Source: Blasia pusilla
Taxonomy: Eukaryota; Marchantiophyta; Marchantiopsida; Blasiales
Length of the DNA: 64,000 bases
Assembly: GCA_050084515.1 (NCBI GenBank)
Contig: CM114273.1
Span: 5,146,001 to 5,210,000, forward strand
Direction: 5' to 3'
The translations under genes and the position numbers were made by a program. Under the pieces are notes generated by a model. It did no database searches. It saw only the letters and a program-made list of their open reading frames with translations, and was not told the DNA's origin. Shown here piece by piece: positions 1-13,209 of this stretch (its first letter is position 1; every line of letters starts with the position of its first letter).

Positions 1-680
1 TTTTTGGATCTAGCGTGGATCATATGTCAATATTTACATTGAATAGGCTGATTGTCTATTCTATTCAACTATTCCTAAGACCCAAAAAAATCTTCCTTAG
101 TCTCTATGGTCGCTTTGAATCAGACCATATGCCGACTCGACATTCAAGCTACCAATTAATAGCGACAAAATAATGTAGGAAATATATAGTCCTTGTTTGA
201 CAATGCTATAAGCATTTACGGGACATTTAAACGAATGGAACACTAAACCAACCAAAATCTCTCTCTTAACTTCTTATAACTCATCAAATAATAAATCAAA
301 TTCACACTTAAGAGAAATCACAGTACTTAAAGCCTCAGTTGAGAAAACATATTGTAGATTCTTGAAAAAGCTTCAACTAGTTTACAACAACCTTAGTTAA
401 ACATCTCCAACTCCTTGCATCTCTTCAATTTCTCTAGTTCACATATTAACTTTGAAATCTCACATGAATATTTACCTACTTTCTGCCACCCAAAGTGTGC
501 ACAATACGTTGTCTCATCTTATACACCATGTGATCATCTTATGTGGCTATCATTCGTCGAAAATATAAGTTTCAAACTTTTATGGAAAGGTAGAGAACTT
601 CCATTCTTAGAGGGGAAAATGTCCCTCCCTTTGTGGAACTTCAAATTTCAAAGTTATAAATATCACTTATTTTGAGACTC
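1..680. other. AT-rich stretch, no gene recognised
   Basis: AT-rich DNA with one short ORF (415-675, +) that shows no recognisable domain and no codon-like composition. I see no RNA gene or clear terminus here. It leads into the AGTCAT-rich block that follows and may belong to the same transposon-derived region. Confidence 0.4.
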
Positions 681-1106
681 CACTAAATCCAACACATTAG
701 TTCATCACTTCTTCTACTTCGAATGAACCAATATAAGAGTGAAATGCTTCACTTTTTATATCACTAGATGGAAAAGTTTCTCATGATAATTTTATATCAC
801 TCATACATGATAGAAAATTACTCACATCACTCATAGTGACTGATGACTTCCTAAATCATAAAAGACAAGTCATATGTGTCTCATTTCTAATGATCATTTG
901 AGTTATTATATACATAACTTCATTTCTTTCAATGAGTAGAATCATGAAGAAATGACTTAAATGTGTCTACGTTCTTTGATCTACTCGTGGACATATCTTG
1001 TAGTCCATATCATATTAGTGACGTAGATAATAAGATAAAATTTTTTTAGTCAAATATAACATTGAAAAAATGACTTTATTGAGGTATAGGCTTAGTCATA
1101 GAATGA

Positions 1107-1282
1107 GTCATATTTTCTAATTGTGTATTCATGATGGAGTAATAAATGGTATTATCCGAGTCACAAAAGTCATTAAAAGGAGATGTCAAGTCATTATTGT
1201 TAAATCATGGCTAGTCATGACAAGTCATTTTTTAAATAACAAGACCATAAATAATATTATGTGAGTCATAAAAGTCATTAAT
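1107..1282 (+). repeat. 176-bp direct repeat, copy 1
   Basis: This segment begins GTCATATTTTCTAATTGTG and recurs 1024 bp downstream at 2131-2306, with about 85% identity judged by eye. Both copies consist of AGTCAT-type motifs. Confidence 0.7.
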
Positions 1283-2130
1283 TTTAAATACAAATCATTA
1301 TTATTGAATTCTGGCTAGTTATAATATGTCTTCAGAAGTCATTGTTTGAGTAATAGAATTATGATAATAATTTTGATGAGTGATGATCAAATTATTAATG
1401 TGAATCATTTTAACTCTTCATTGACTACATGTTATTATGTCCAATGATAATGGAAATCATATAATGATATTAGATATGCCTAAATGAGTTATATGTGTAT
1501 ATTTTGTAGCCATTCATTTTCTTCATTGAGTCATGAAGAGAATTTGTAAGACTATTTCAATATCTTATGATAGTAAGTCATTAATTTTTCTATAATATGC
1601 AATTATATAACATGATTTTACACACTCAAGTAGTCATACCTTGTTTACTATAGTCATTATTGTAATGATTGTGATCATTGGGAGATTATTTAAATGTTAC
1701 ATTTGCACATTACTTTCCAACTTGAAGTAAAAAGTATTAAAAAACCACAAATGATTGAGTTGTCCCTGATATTGAAAGATGTGAGACCTAAAGTGCCGGC
1801 CTGTAAGAAAAATCTTCTACTTTATAAATTTATCAAGAATGTGAACTAAAAAATGAACAACATTAATCTACCATTTTCTTCAAGTTCACTTCGGGCCAAA
1901 GCACATTTGTTCCTATTACATCTAATAGTCATTGAGGTGGATCGTATCCTTCATTGGTTTGCCATATCTTATAACCTTGTACCCGCGGTCCAAGGCACTC
2001 TTGATTGTAACCCACATAACCTGGACTACAATATCTTTGTCATGGAACTTATGCCAATCGAAAATCCCTATTATCACTCTATGACCAAGAATATAGCAAG
2101 CATTTCTATATTGCGAGAAGTATACATCAT

Positions 2131-2306
2131 GTCATATTTTCTAATTGTGTATTCATGATGGAGTGATAAATGGTATTATCTAAGTCACAAAAGTCGTTAC
2201 GAGGAGATGACAAGTAATTATTGTTAAATTATGGCTAGTCATTATAAGTCATTTTCTAAATAACAAGATCATAAATGGTATTCTGTTAGTCATAAAATTC
2301 ATTATA
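2131..2306 (+). repeat. 176-bp direct repeat, copy 2
   Basis: Second copy of the segment at 1107-1282, same orientation, with scattered substitutions. The spacing suggests a segmental duplication within a subterminal-repeat region. Confidence 0.7.
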
Positions 2307-2329
2307 AGAAGACATCATTTATCCACAAT

Positions 2330-3214
2330 TGCATAATCAAAGAATGACCATGATGAATTTGAGTCAATAACACATATTTATTAATCTCAATAAATTCAAA
2401 CATTCTGATTTTCAACTTACATTCTAAATTATAGACTCTAATCTCTACTTCTGATGAAGTCTATTACCCATTTGGTCTTCTACTAACCAATACTCATAAG
2501 AGGAATCCTTTTCTTTTATCCCTTTCCACAAGTGGCATAAAGTGAGTCTCTCATTTTTTGGAGATGGAGATCTAGATCTGTTGTATGTAATATTATAGTT
2601 TTCTGCCCCTTGCACTCATCACAAGTGCATATAATACGCCTCTTACAATCCACCTAAGCCCTAGCAAGCTCTCTAAGCCATAACTTGGAATCATGTACAA
2701 TCACTTTATTAGGATGATCTAAAGACTTCCTATATCTAGGGGAGGTGGGTTCCATGGTCAATGTATTTAGTAATTAATTCTAAACCAATGCACAAACCAC
2801 ACCATGCAAGATGGACCTCAATATCTCGATATTATACCTCATCCCATAATATTAGCACAAGTCGCTCAAATCCTAAATCTGCCCACACTTGCTTTGTCGC
2901 CTACAATTTTGGAATTGTTGCAAGGAAATTGATAAGTACCTTTCTTCTATGGTTTAATTTTCTTTACTCCTTGAAAATTAAGATTGATGAAAATGTTGCG
3001 TGTAAGATTACAAGCCATCCCATGACACATGTATCATCTATTAGATGTTTCCAACTTGATACTATTGCAAAATCCATCCATAAAGAGTTATGTCTGCAAA
3101 TGGCACTTCACTTGGACCCACCATCACATTACTCCACTACTATCCTTCTGTCTAATATGCTCAATCAGAGTTCTTAAGCTCCTTTGGAAATTCTTCAGTA
3201 AAGAAGATACTATA
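2330..3214. other. AT-rich spacer, no gene recognised
   Basis: No recognisable coding or RNA signal. An ORF at 2761-3177 has no domain I know and an unconvincing composition. The stretch ends exactly where the CACTA terminus begins. Confidence 0.4.
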
Positions 3215-3230
3215 CACTAGAAGAAATGGG
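3215..3230 (+). repeat. CACTA terminal inverted repeat, left end
   Basis: CACTAGAAGAAATGGG matches the CACTA(C/G)AAGAAA class of termini. The preceding bases are ATA, a possible 3-bp target duplication. The right-hand partner was not found. Confidence 0.65.
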
Positions 3231-3237
3231 TGGTTTT

Positions 3238-3430
3238 TATGACTAGACTTTAAATGACTTACCAAAAGAATGACTCAAATTAGTACTTAAATGGTTTAGT
3301 CATAAAATTTAGGGTCGTAAAACTCATTGAGTCATCTCCTGATGACTAAAGAAGTTTTCAATACCCACTAGTCACGATGAGTCAGACTTGTTTCACTCGC
3401 CTAGTAAAGATGAGTCATAAGCATCGACTC
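3238..3430 (+). repeat. left subterminal repeats of the CACTA element
   Basis: About ten TGACT/GAGTCA/AGTCAT motifs in under 200 bp directly inside the CACTA terminus. In En/Spm elements such arrays are the binding sites of the TNPA-type protein and are needed for transposition and promoter control. Confidence 0.6.
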
Positions 3431-3460
3431 ATATGTTTAAATGATTTCATGCTCCCATTT

Positions 3461-5065
3461 TGAGTAGGATTATTTAGAGTCCTTGTGTCATTTTCATGTT
3501 AACATGGAGCTATCTTTTCATCCAACCATAAGATGGTGATAAAAGTTAGCACAAGACTTTGCATTAATTCTTTGTTACTGGACCTCTCGTTGAGGGGGGA
3601 GGGTAGAAAAAGAGGTGTCATGATGGGGGAGGAGGGCATTAAGTAGGATTGTTTCGAGTCCTTGTTGCTATTTCATGTTAGTATGGCAATGACTCTTCTT
3701 CCAACCATTGGATGGTGATGAAAATTGGCGGGGGATTTTTAATTAAATGCCTCCACAATTTCAATGGTTCAGATCTATCCCGTAGCCCTCTATGCTAGTC
3801 CCGAAAAATCAAAGTTCTTATTTAGGGATTACGATTTTTAATTCAATGTATGAGTGATCATTTGAAGTTTTTTCTTCTTCCATGTGTTATTTGGGTTGGG
3901 GTGGCTATCTAGGAAACATTCTTGTTTTTTGGACTCCTGGTTGAGGGGGGAGGGTAGAAAAAGAGGTGTCATAAAGGTGGATAAGGGCATTGAGTAAGAT
4001 TGTTTCGTGTCTTTGTTGCAATTTCATGTTTGTATGGTGTTGACTCTTCTTTAAACCATTGGATGGTGATGAAACTTGGAAAGGGCCTTCTAATTAAATG
4101 CCTCCACAATTTCAACGGTTCAGATCTATCTCCTAGCCCTCTATGCTAGTCCCAAAAAATCAAAGTCCTTATTTAGGGATTACGATTTTTAATTCAATGT
4201 ATGAGTGATCATTTGAAGTTTTTTCTTCTTCCTTGTGTTCTTGGGGTTGGGGTGACTATCTAGGAAACTTTTCTTGTTTTTTGGACTCCTAGTTGAGGGG
4301 GGAGGGTAGAAAAAGAGGTGTCATGCAAGTGGATGATGACATTGAGTAGGATTGTTTCAAGTCCTTGTTGCAATTTCATGTTTGTATGGTGTTGACTCTT
4401 CTTCCAACCATTGAAAGGTGTTGAAACTTGGCATAAGCCTTGAAATTAAATGCTTCCACAACATCAACGGCTCAGATTTGTCCCTTATGTGTCCATGTTA
4501 ATACCAAAAATAAAAGTCCTTATTTAGGATTTACAATTTGTAACTCAATTTGTGAGTGGTCATTTGAAGTTTTTTCTTTGCCCTGTGTTCCTGGGGTTGG
4601 GATTGTTGTGTAGGAAAATTTCCTTGGTTTTTGGAACCCTAGTTGAGGGGGAAAGGTAGAAAAAGAGGTGTCATGAAGCGGGAAGAGGGCATTGAGTAGG
4701 ATTGTTTCGAGTCGTTGTTGCAATTTCATGTTATTATGGTGTTGACTCTTCTTCCAAACATTGGATGGTCTTGAAAGTTGGCACATGCCTTGTTATTTAA
4801 TGCCTCCACAATTTCAACGGTTTTGATCTGCCCCTTAGTTCTCCATGGTAAAACAAAAAATGAAAGTCCTCATTTAGGGTTTACAATTTTTAATTCAATT
4901 TGTGTGTGGCCATTTGAAAATTTTCTTTTTCCTTGTGTTTATGGGGTTGGGGTGGCTGTGTAGGAAAAGTTTCTTGTTTTTTGGACCCTTAATAGAGAAG
5001 GAGGTTTCAAGAAGGAGAAGGAGGGCATTGCGTAGGATTGTTTCGAGTCCTTGTGGCAGTTTCTT
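3461..5065 (+). repeat. ~351-bp tandem repeat array (about 4.5 units)
   Basis: Units begin near 3641, 3991, 4343 and 4693, with a shortened unit at 3461-3640 (internal loss of about 170 bp) and a decayed partial unit from about 5030. Landmarks repeated in each unit are TGAGTAGGATTGTTTCGAGT, GCCTCCACAATTTCAACGG and GGGGGGAGGGTAGAAAAAGA, 349-352 bp apart. The short ORFs here are repeat-borne and not genes. The array lies just inside the left subterminal repeats of the CACTA element. Confidence 0.85.
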
Positions 5066-5916
5066 GTCATTGAAAAAAAGGTGTTTATTGGAATGTATTT
5101 TTATCCCACAAATCATGGGCACGCATGTATTTTGTGGCCGATTTGAAGTAAGTGTTCGGTACCTATTTTTCTGATGGATGATTTGAAAAGATGCTAGGAT
5201 GCGTATTTACTACCGCCATTTATAACTATGTTGATGGAATTGAATAGTTGTCGAGACTCAAAACTCGTCAAGTTATGGTTGTCACTTCCTAGTGTGAATG
5301 GGCCCTTCTTGTATTGAGCTAGAAGTTCTCTGTTCTTGGGAGTCTTAGTAGTAGGGTTATAGGTTGACGTGGCATGTTGAGTCCTAGCGGCTTATTATGT
5401 GTGATTCCATACTTGGCGCTTCGTGTAGCTCCTTCGGAAGAGGAAGAGTCTGGACTTTGCACATTCCCCAGCCTCTTCCGTGTGCATTCCCGTGTTTTTC
5501 CTTTACAAACCCTATGAGAGAGAGCTTTGAGTAACTCGTAGAGCTTTGAGTGTGAGAACAAGAGCAAGAAAGAGAAGGAAAGGAGAGAGTCTGCGACCAA
5601 AGAGAGAGCTTGTAATATGGAGCTTGAGAAAAATGTTGCAAGTGTATATTATCGAAGGCAGGGAGATCTTGATGTCGAAGGCGGGGAGATTTTGATGAGG
5701 ACGGTGAGAAGGTTGGAAAAGATTGGAGATAGAGCCTACGTCCAAAATCACTAACGGGTGAGTGCACAGATTTGCAAATTGCCCTCTCGCTGATCAATAT
5801 TTTGAGTCGGGACTCTGTTCGTGGTGGATTGTCTGCTGAAGTGACGAGCTCGTGAGGGCCGCTTCCATCTCCGCTTGTTGCATTCGCCATCCAGAGCAAT
5901 TCTTTGTTCTTTGTTG

Positions 5917-5918
<2 letters not shown>

Positions 5919-5990
<72 letters not shown>
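5919..5990 (+). repeat. (TC)36 microsatellite
   Basis: Uninterrupted TC dinucleotide run of 72 bp. Confidence 0.98.
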
Positions 5991-5992
<2 letters not shown>

Positions 5993-7270
5993 GTGGAAAT
6001 AAGATTGTGGCGGGTGAGGGAATTAGACTATGATGAAGTGGGATGATGATGTTGCTGCTGCGGCCGCGTAACAGTAGAGGATGGACGAGGAAAGACATTC
6101 GAGGAAGATGAGTTTGAATTCTACAATGCAATCCCATTGTAAGCTCGCGCGTCCCATCGTACTGTGCACCGAGGGGCTGCTATAACAAGGAGTTGTATAG
6201 TGTGGATCAAGTTTGTTAGAAGGCGTGAGAGTCGGGGGTAGAAAGGTAGGATTGGAAAAAGGGAGTGGAGATTGCAAGAATCAGAGTCTTTGATGCTGTC
6301 TTGCCCCTCATGCATGGGCCGAAACCCTTCCAATTACTCGGGCGAATTGCGCGGCAGTTGAGAATTTCCGCTTGCTGATACGTCTCTCCTCTTTTGGTTT
6401 GCGATAGTCGGTGGGAGGCTTTTTGCATGAGGTTTTTCTATAGAGGGTGGTGAAGTTGTCAGTTTGATGGAAGGGGGAATCCATTGGGTGCGATGTGTGC
6501 TTGCTTGCTTGCCAGGGGGATCCACAAGCAGGTGGGGCCTAAATCTCTGCTGGATGGGAGTTCATGCTCTCTGTGTTGTGCTTCTCCTCGTGCTAGATTC
6601 TGATCTGCGTCGACATGCTCTGCAGTTCTCTTGGTGAGTTCAGGGCCTGTTCCTTCCGCCCTCCTTTAAGATCGCTTGTTGTCATCATTCATGGAATCGC
6701 ACGATCTCGCGTGGGATAATTGCTCCCTCAGACGTCCTTGACGCAGGATTTTTAAGATCTGAGAATGTATGAAGAAGTTGATTTTAGCATCCACAAAGAT
6801 CAGAGGTTGGGACGAAAACATAACTACTTGGATAGGTAGAAGCACAGCCAAGCCAAGAGGTAGCTGGAAATTGTCCACAAGAACATGACAGTGCCAATTT
6901 TTGGAAATTCTGCCCACCTAACGCAAGCCTTTGAGAATTCGTGCTCACTGAATTTGTCTACATCACAAATAAACGTAACGAGAAACTTCTAGTCACTGGG
7001 ACTTATGGGGTTTATTGGGAAGAGAGTGAGTGAAGATATGAGTCAAGCTCAGAATACTTGCTGAAAAGACTGGACCGAGTAGGAGCCCAAGGCTGATTCA
7101 TCCTACTGATTCGAAAGAAAACTTATTGGGAGGTAGCTCTGCAAGCTTTGGTTAAGCTTTGAAGTCCCTGATTTGTTTGAGTTAGGTGCAGGTATGCGGG
7201 ACTTTATTATATGCTGCTACTTTTTATTGTCTAGCAATACTACTATACTGTGGGCTCATCTCCCGGGTAT

Positions 7271-7428
<158 letters not shown>

Positions 7429-7462
7429 ACTATGACTGATTGACATGGGGTAGATACGTGTT

Positions 7463-7529
7463 TGTATCTCTAACCTCTACTTCTCAATGATTGCTTACTC
7501 CAAATTCTAGAACTAAGCTGACGAGAAGC
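7463..7529 (+). repeat. 67-bp direct repeat, copy 1
   Basis: Begins TGTATCTCTAACCTCTACTT. Recurs at 8783-8849 with about four mismatches, exactly 1320 bp downstream. Confidence 0.85.
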
Positions 7530-8782
7530 CATTTGGCTGCGGTGTTTACTACTTGTTGAAATTATGGAATTTCCCAACCGACCCGGCAAATGTCCGACTG
7601 AATGTTGAAAGTTGACGAGCAATAAGTCTATGATTATTGTAACGAAGGACATAATTGCCCCTGAATATTCGCTGAAGGCAGGTAGAAATCATCCCAACAA
7701 CACAATACAAAGGCGTCTGACTAAGTCAAATCATCTTCGGAACCATGGTAAACCACATCCCACAGAGGCCATCAATATTACACGATGGAGAAATTCGGAA
7801 CATGCTGCCATCTTTATTCTCATATGCGGACCCATTTCTAGACTGAAGGAGTGAGATAATTGGCTGACTGCATTGAAACAAAGTGGCTCTCTGCTGATAT
7901 GTTGCCATATTCACAGTACTGGTACGTCCACATTCCTGTGACCACGGTTCTTATCAGCAATTGGCCCGAACACATGAAAGAGGCACTGCATAGTAAAAGT
8001 TTAGCACCTAAGTTAGCTTGATGTAGGCTTATAACAAGAGAAATATTCCCTCGCTACTTAAGCATATAGCAAGTGTATATTGAATTGAGTAATTCTTTTC
8101 TATGTCGCCTAAAATAAAGAATTGTATGCATTAGACTGCCAACATTGAGGAGAGTTCTTGGTATTGCAGTGCACCAGCTCCTCCTCTTGACCAGATTGCT
8201 TGTGATTCAGGGCTTAAATAATGTAGGATGCACAGAGAAGCAAGCGAAACACACTTGACTTGGCTTCACATGAGTAGTAGGAATATCAAATGCAACTGCA
8301 AACAACCAAACAATTCACTTGAAAAAATAGCAAGTGTGATGCTCTTACACCTGATTATAGGAGAATCTTACCCCTCTGCAGAAAGATTGAGCTGGAAGAA
8401 TTCTGAAGTACTCAGAAGGATGAGTACCTTCCCTGTTAGAAGACATCATCTCATGGTGTTGGTTACCTGCAAGCACCAGAGTGCCTCATTTGGCCGCTAA
8501 TTTTTTAGTATCAGGAGTGGGTTTAGGAAGTTCTTGTTTTCTAGACAATGCCTTTTCCATCGCCTCCATGTATGTCCACTTCTTCTATGCAACCACACCT
8601 GACCGCATCTCCTCAGCAACAATGTGCAGAGAACCTTACGGTAAGCTTGTGCATCACATAGGTTTCCCTAAAAGTACATACTTGCCTTTGCTGCATTACA
8701 TGGTCATAAAGGAGATGCTAGGAATTACTTTAAATTGCATGGAGACATATTGAGACCAGACATTGACTCTTGAATGCGCGTC

Positions 8783-8849
8783 TGTATCTCTAACCTCTAC
8801 TTCTCAATGATTGCTCGCTCCAAATTCTAGAACTAAGTTGACAAGAAGC
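8783..8849 (+). repeat. 67-bp direct repeat, copy 2
   Basis: Second copy of 7463-7529, same orientation, about 94% identical by eye. The flanks do not match. Confidence 0.85.
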
Positions 8850-9358
8850 TTCAACTTTCTGATGTGTTCCTCACTCGTCTTGCGTTTCTTTTCCTACCGA
8901 CTGAATGATTTTCCTACTGACTGATCATTGATTTGATGTGAGTGGAAGGTAAAATACTATGGTCACTCACAACAGATTAGCTTTGTAGGTTGTTTGTCTA
9001 GATCTTCGCTGGAAACATTGATTAGACCAGGGCCATGATGAAGTATACATATCAAAGGATTGAGTCACTATCTAAAGTTGGATGTGTTACATTTGTCATT
9101 CAGGAATTTTGTTGGAAGCATTGGACCGCATCGGTGAGGATTGTTAGTGATGATTGAGATCTCCATAGAGATAAGAACCAGGTTAGGTATATGTGCCTTA
9201 TCATACTTGTCTTGACTTCACGTGGGTATGCATTCAGATGATAGCTCGTCCAGCCGTGGTTTATGGAATTCGTTATTGAGGCAAGATGTTATGGTTTTGG
9301 ATGTGTTTGGAATGTTTTAGTTCACAGTTTGCAGGAATTCACTTCCAATCCCCTTAGA

Positions 9359-12300
9359 ATGGATTTGAACCACCCAGTTAGAGTAAAGGCACACAATTCC
9401 AAGTTGTGGCAACGGGAAAGCACACGAGCTAGTGTACTGGGCTGTAAAAGATTACGGTGTCCGTGCAATGACTGTAAGGGTGGGTCTACGATATCCATCG
9501 GCAAGGTGGAAGCACATTTGAGAAAAAATGGACGCTCTGCGCTTTGTCGAGTGCCGAAATCTAGGGATGGATGGGACTCTTCAGATGAGGAGTGGCTTAA
9601 GCATGATCTTGCTGAAAAAGAAGCCAAGAGGATAAGACAATGGAGTCAGCCCCCACCTTCCATGTGGATGGAAGGGAGAGATCTTCCATGGCAGATATAG
9701 ATGAGCACATTGTCGTTCATAAAATGCTCAATGATATTTTCCAGAAATACGACCATATACACGAGGATGAAACTGAAGAGACATCTCTCCCATCCGATGA
9801 ATTACCAGAACCGGGAATATCAAACGAAGAACCACTATTCAATCATGGAGATGAATATGAGGAGCTTGCTGAAGCTTGCAAACCCTTATTCCCTACAACA
9901 AAAACATCTGTTTTGGCTTTTGTCATGTTACTATTCAACATTCAAACCACCCATGGCGTCCCAAATGTAGCTATTGACAAATTTTTGAAACTCCTTTGTA
10001 AGTTGGACCTACCAACAGGGAACTTGGCGCCACCGAGTTATTATGTAGCAAAAAACTCATCGGTAAACTAGGCTTAGGTTACAACAATATCCATGCGTGT
10101 CCAACTGGATGTGTTTTATTCTGGGGTTATTTGGCTGAAGCTGAGATCTGTCCATTATGTGGGAAACCAAGGTTCCGGAAAGTGGGTAGAACGTTGGTAC
10201 CATGTAAGGTATTAAGGCATTTTCATGTCATACCTCGGATGAGACATATGTTTAGATGCAAGATGTTGTCTGAATTGTTAACCGGGGCCCCCTTGAATCA
10301 GAGCAACAATGGCTTAGTAAGGCATACAACTAATTGCAAGGCATGGCGCCATATGGACAACTTATATCCGGACTTTGCCGAGGAGAAGAGGAATTGCAGG
10401 TTTGGGCTAGCTTTGGACGGAATGAATCCATTTTCAGACAAGTCGAGTTTTTGGTCAACATGGCCCGTGCTTCTTGTTAATTATAACTTGCCTCCCTGGC
10501 TCCAGACAAAAAATTCTTTGTGTTGCTCTCTTTGATCATACCAGGAAAGGAGAGTGTAAATGGGAAAAATATAGATACATACTTGCTTCCTCTAGTGGAA
10601 GAGTTCCAAGAAATGTGGAAAGGGGTTCAATTTCATGACGTCCGGAAGGTAGGCGGAAGTTGGAACTTCATGTTTAGGGCTACCTTACTATGGACCATAA
10701 ATGATTACCGGGATACGGAACTGTAGCTGGGCAGAGCCATGGTGGAAAACTAGGATGTACTATATGCGGGCCTCGAGTGGATTCTTATTTTTCAAAGTCT
10801 TGTGGCAAGCCCATATACGGTTGTCGTCGTCGATATCTCCCATTGAGCCATCCATGGAGGACCCATAGGTATGGATCTCATTTCAACGAGAGTGCAGAAC
10901 TTAGACCACGCGTGCCTAGACTACTTTCCAGAGAGATTATTGGATGGGCAAATGAAAAACATACATATGATGAGAGTGGGGGTCGAGAAGACGGCCCTAC
11001 TGATCCCTACAAGAGAACTGGGGTGAAAAGGCTGAGTATACTATATTCGTTGCCTTATTGGCAAGTATCCTGCTTCCTCTCTATATTATCCATTCTTTAT
11101 GTTATGAAATAGTGGCTATAGAGGAGGATAGCTTTTGTTTGATTTGATTGTGGATATTAGCTATCATGTTCAAGTTGTGAGATGTCCATGCTTCCTTGAC
11201 GATACAATCAAAATTTGCTTATACATCATACGTTACATGTAATGCACGTTGAGAAGAATATCGTTGAGAATCTAGTCAAGACCTTATTTGGAGTGAAAGA
11301 TACTATGAAAGTAAGGAGAGATTTGGAGGCCCGTGGGATTCGATTCCATTTGTGGTTGCAACCCCATCCTAGTAAACACCAAGTTTTGTTTAAACCACTT
11401 TCCGATTATTGTCTATCTCCCCATGACTTGAACACTTTCCTTTCGAGGATTCAAAACTTGAAGGTGCCATCTGGATATTGTGGAGAACTCTCCAAGCATG
11501 TGATTAATCGAAAATTGGGCAATATGAAATCACATGATTACCATGTCTTCATTCAGCAAGTCCTTCCTTATTGCATCCGTGGTCTTCTGAAGGACCATGT
11601 GAGAATGGTGGTTATTAGATTATCCAGCATTTTTAGAATGGTGTGTACAAAGATATTTGATCCAGCTTTATTTGACAAACTCTTGGAAGAGACTACCATA
11701 ACCCTTTGTCTATTTGAAATGCATTTCCCTCCATCTTTCTTCGACGTGATGACACATTTATTGATTCATGTCGTAGAAGAATTGGACATGTGTGGGCCAG
11801 TAGCATGTCGATGGATGTATCCAATGGAGCAATATATGGGGTACATGAAGAAATATGTACGGTCTAAAGCTAGGCTAGAGGGGTGTATGGCAGAAGGGTA
11901 TGTGAAGGACGAGACATTAGGGTTTGTGATTGAGTATATGAAAAGGTTTGAAGACGTGTGGACATGAGTGTGGGATGATGGGGAGGAAGAGGGGGTCGTT
12001 GGTGAGGAGCTGGAAGGTGCGGGCACTCCAGTTCAACTTTTGCGAGAAATGATCAACTTAGCACATCATTATGTGTTGCATAATACAGAGGTCATGGTTG
12101 ATTGGCAAAGGCAAAACTCTCCAATATATGCTTTTCAAGGTTATAGTTATGTTAATTACGGTTCGGACTCTCAAAGTGTATATTATTTTGGTATTGACAC
12201 ATTAAATACAAAAGAATGTACTAATACCATTAACATTGTTATTGAACATGAAATATCAGTCATGTTCGAGAGACATTCCTTTTGAAAAGTGGATTCGCCT

Positions 12301-13156
12301 TGCCATTACACAGGATGCAATTGACAACTCAAATGATACTGATGCTCACCTACTATCGTTAGCTATACCTCCTAATAGTAGGGTATTGTCATTCAAGAGT
12401 ATGAAAGCCTACAGAGACCACTTCGGGGTAGAAGGGGCAAGTGGTGCGACACCCTTCTCCACTTATGATAGTGGAATAGGTGCAGTATTTGTTGATGAAA
12501 AAAGTTCCAACCAAAATTGTTTATACTCATATGTTGGGGTGTTGGTTGATATTCTCTTACTTGATTATGGGGTTGTAGAACAACCCATAATTCTAATGCG
12601 AGGGCGGTGGGTTAAAGCAGATTGGGATTCGAGAGTAGGATCCATGAAATTAGATAAGGAGGGTTTTCTATTGGCCAACTTGAGGTCATGCGAGCCATTA
12701 GATCACCAACCATTTGTTTTCCCATCACAAGTGCAACAAGTGTTTTATGGAGATGCCGATGAGGGTGGAGGATGGAAAGTGGTAATGAGGAAGGAAGCTA
12801 GAGCTCGGAGAGTTTATTTTGATGACTTAGAGTCACTAGATGGAGCTTGTAATGCTTTGCCCACCTTCCATGCCACATGCATGGAACCAGGGAATCTACC
12901 AGATGCAAGTATCTTAGGAGCTAGAGTCCTAAGTGATGCAGAAATGGAAATTGCTAGAGTGGATGTGCAACATGTGCCAATAATCCATGTATGCGATATG
13001 ATAGAAGATGTGATTCAGACTATAATAACTCAGAATCAGATTAGATTAATTCATAGTTGTTTCTTTGGTACTCATCATTGTGTTTTTTTTTGTATGATTC
13101 AAATAATTGACTTTTGTTACGAGGATATAAGTGAATTCTGGTGTTGTTGGGCATAA
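9359..13156 (+). pseudogene. CACTA transposase (TNPD/TNP2 type), broken
   Basis: In order this shows: a Transposase-associated Zn-like domain (9359-9560, with CPCNDC then HL and G); the TNP2/Transposase_21 core (about 9880-11060), with motifs IHACP, GLALDGMNPF, NLPPWL, LLWTINDY and a CTIC pair; DUF4218 (11215-11960), with HVMHVEKNIVENL, KSHDYHV, FPPSFFD, GPVACRWMYPMEQYM and AEGYV; and DUF4216 (about 12530-12810), with QPFVFPSQVQQVFY. Such proteins cut CACTA element ends in the nucleus. The reading frame changes near 10072, 10507 and 10720, there is an in-frame TGA at 11965-11967, and the frame changes again near 12285. A possible intron lies at about 11060-11214. Some breaks could be unmodelled introns, but the indels inside conserved motifs look like real decay. 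The start shown is the first ATG before the conserved N-terminus. Confidence 0.85.
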
Positions 13157-13209
13157 TGGAATGAAACTCTACGGCAACAAGTAGAATTCTCGAATTGACG
13201 TCAAGTTAG

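Larger units (their letters stand above)
690..2330. repeat. AGTCAT/TGACT-rich block, CACTA subterminal-like
   Basis: The block carries many copies of the short motif AGTCAT and its complement ATGACT, in both orientations, often spaced 10-40 bp apart. The same motif fills 3240-3425 and 17490-17710, on the two sides of the CACTA transposase genes. In CACTA elements such subterminal repeats bind the TNPA-type protein, so this block is probably the end of a second, related element or an older copy. A 176-bp piece is duplicated inside it (1107-1282 and 2131-2306). I could not find a CACTA terminus for it. The ORF at 1853-2158 has no recognisable domain. Confidence 0.45.
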
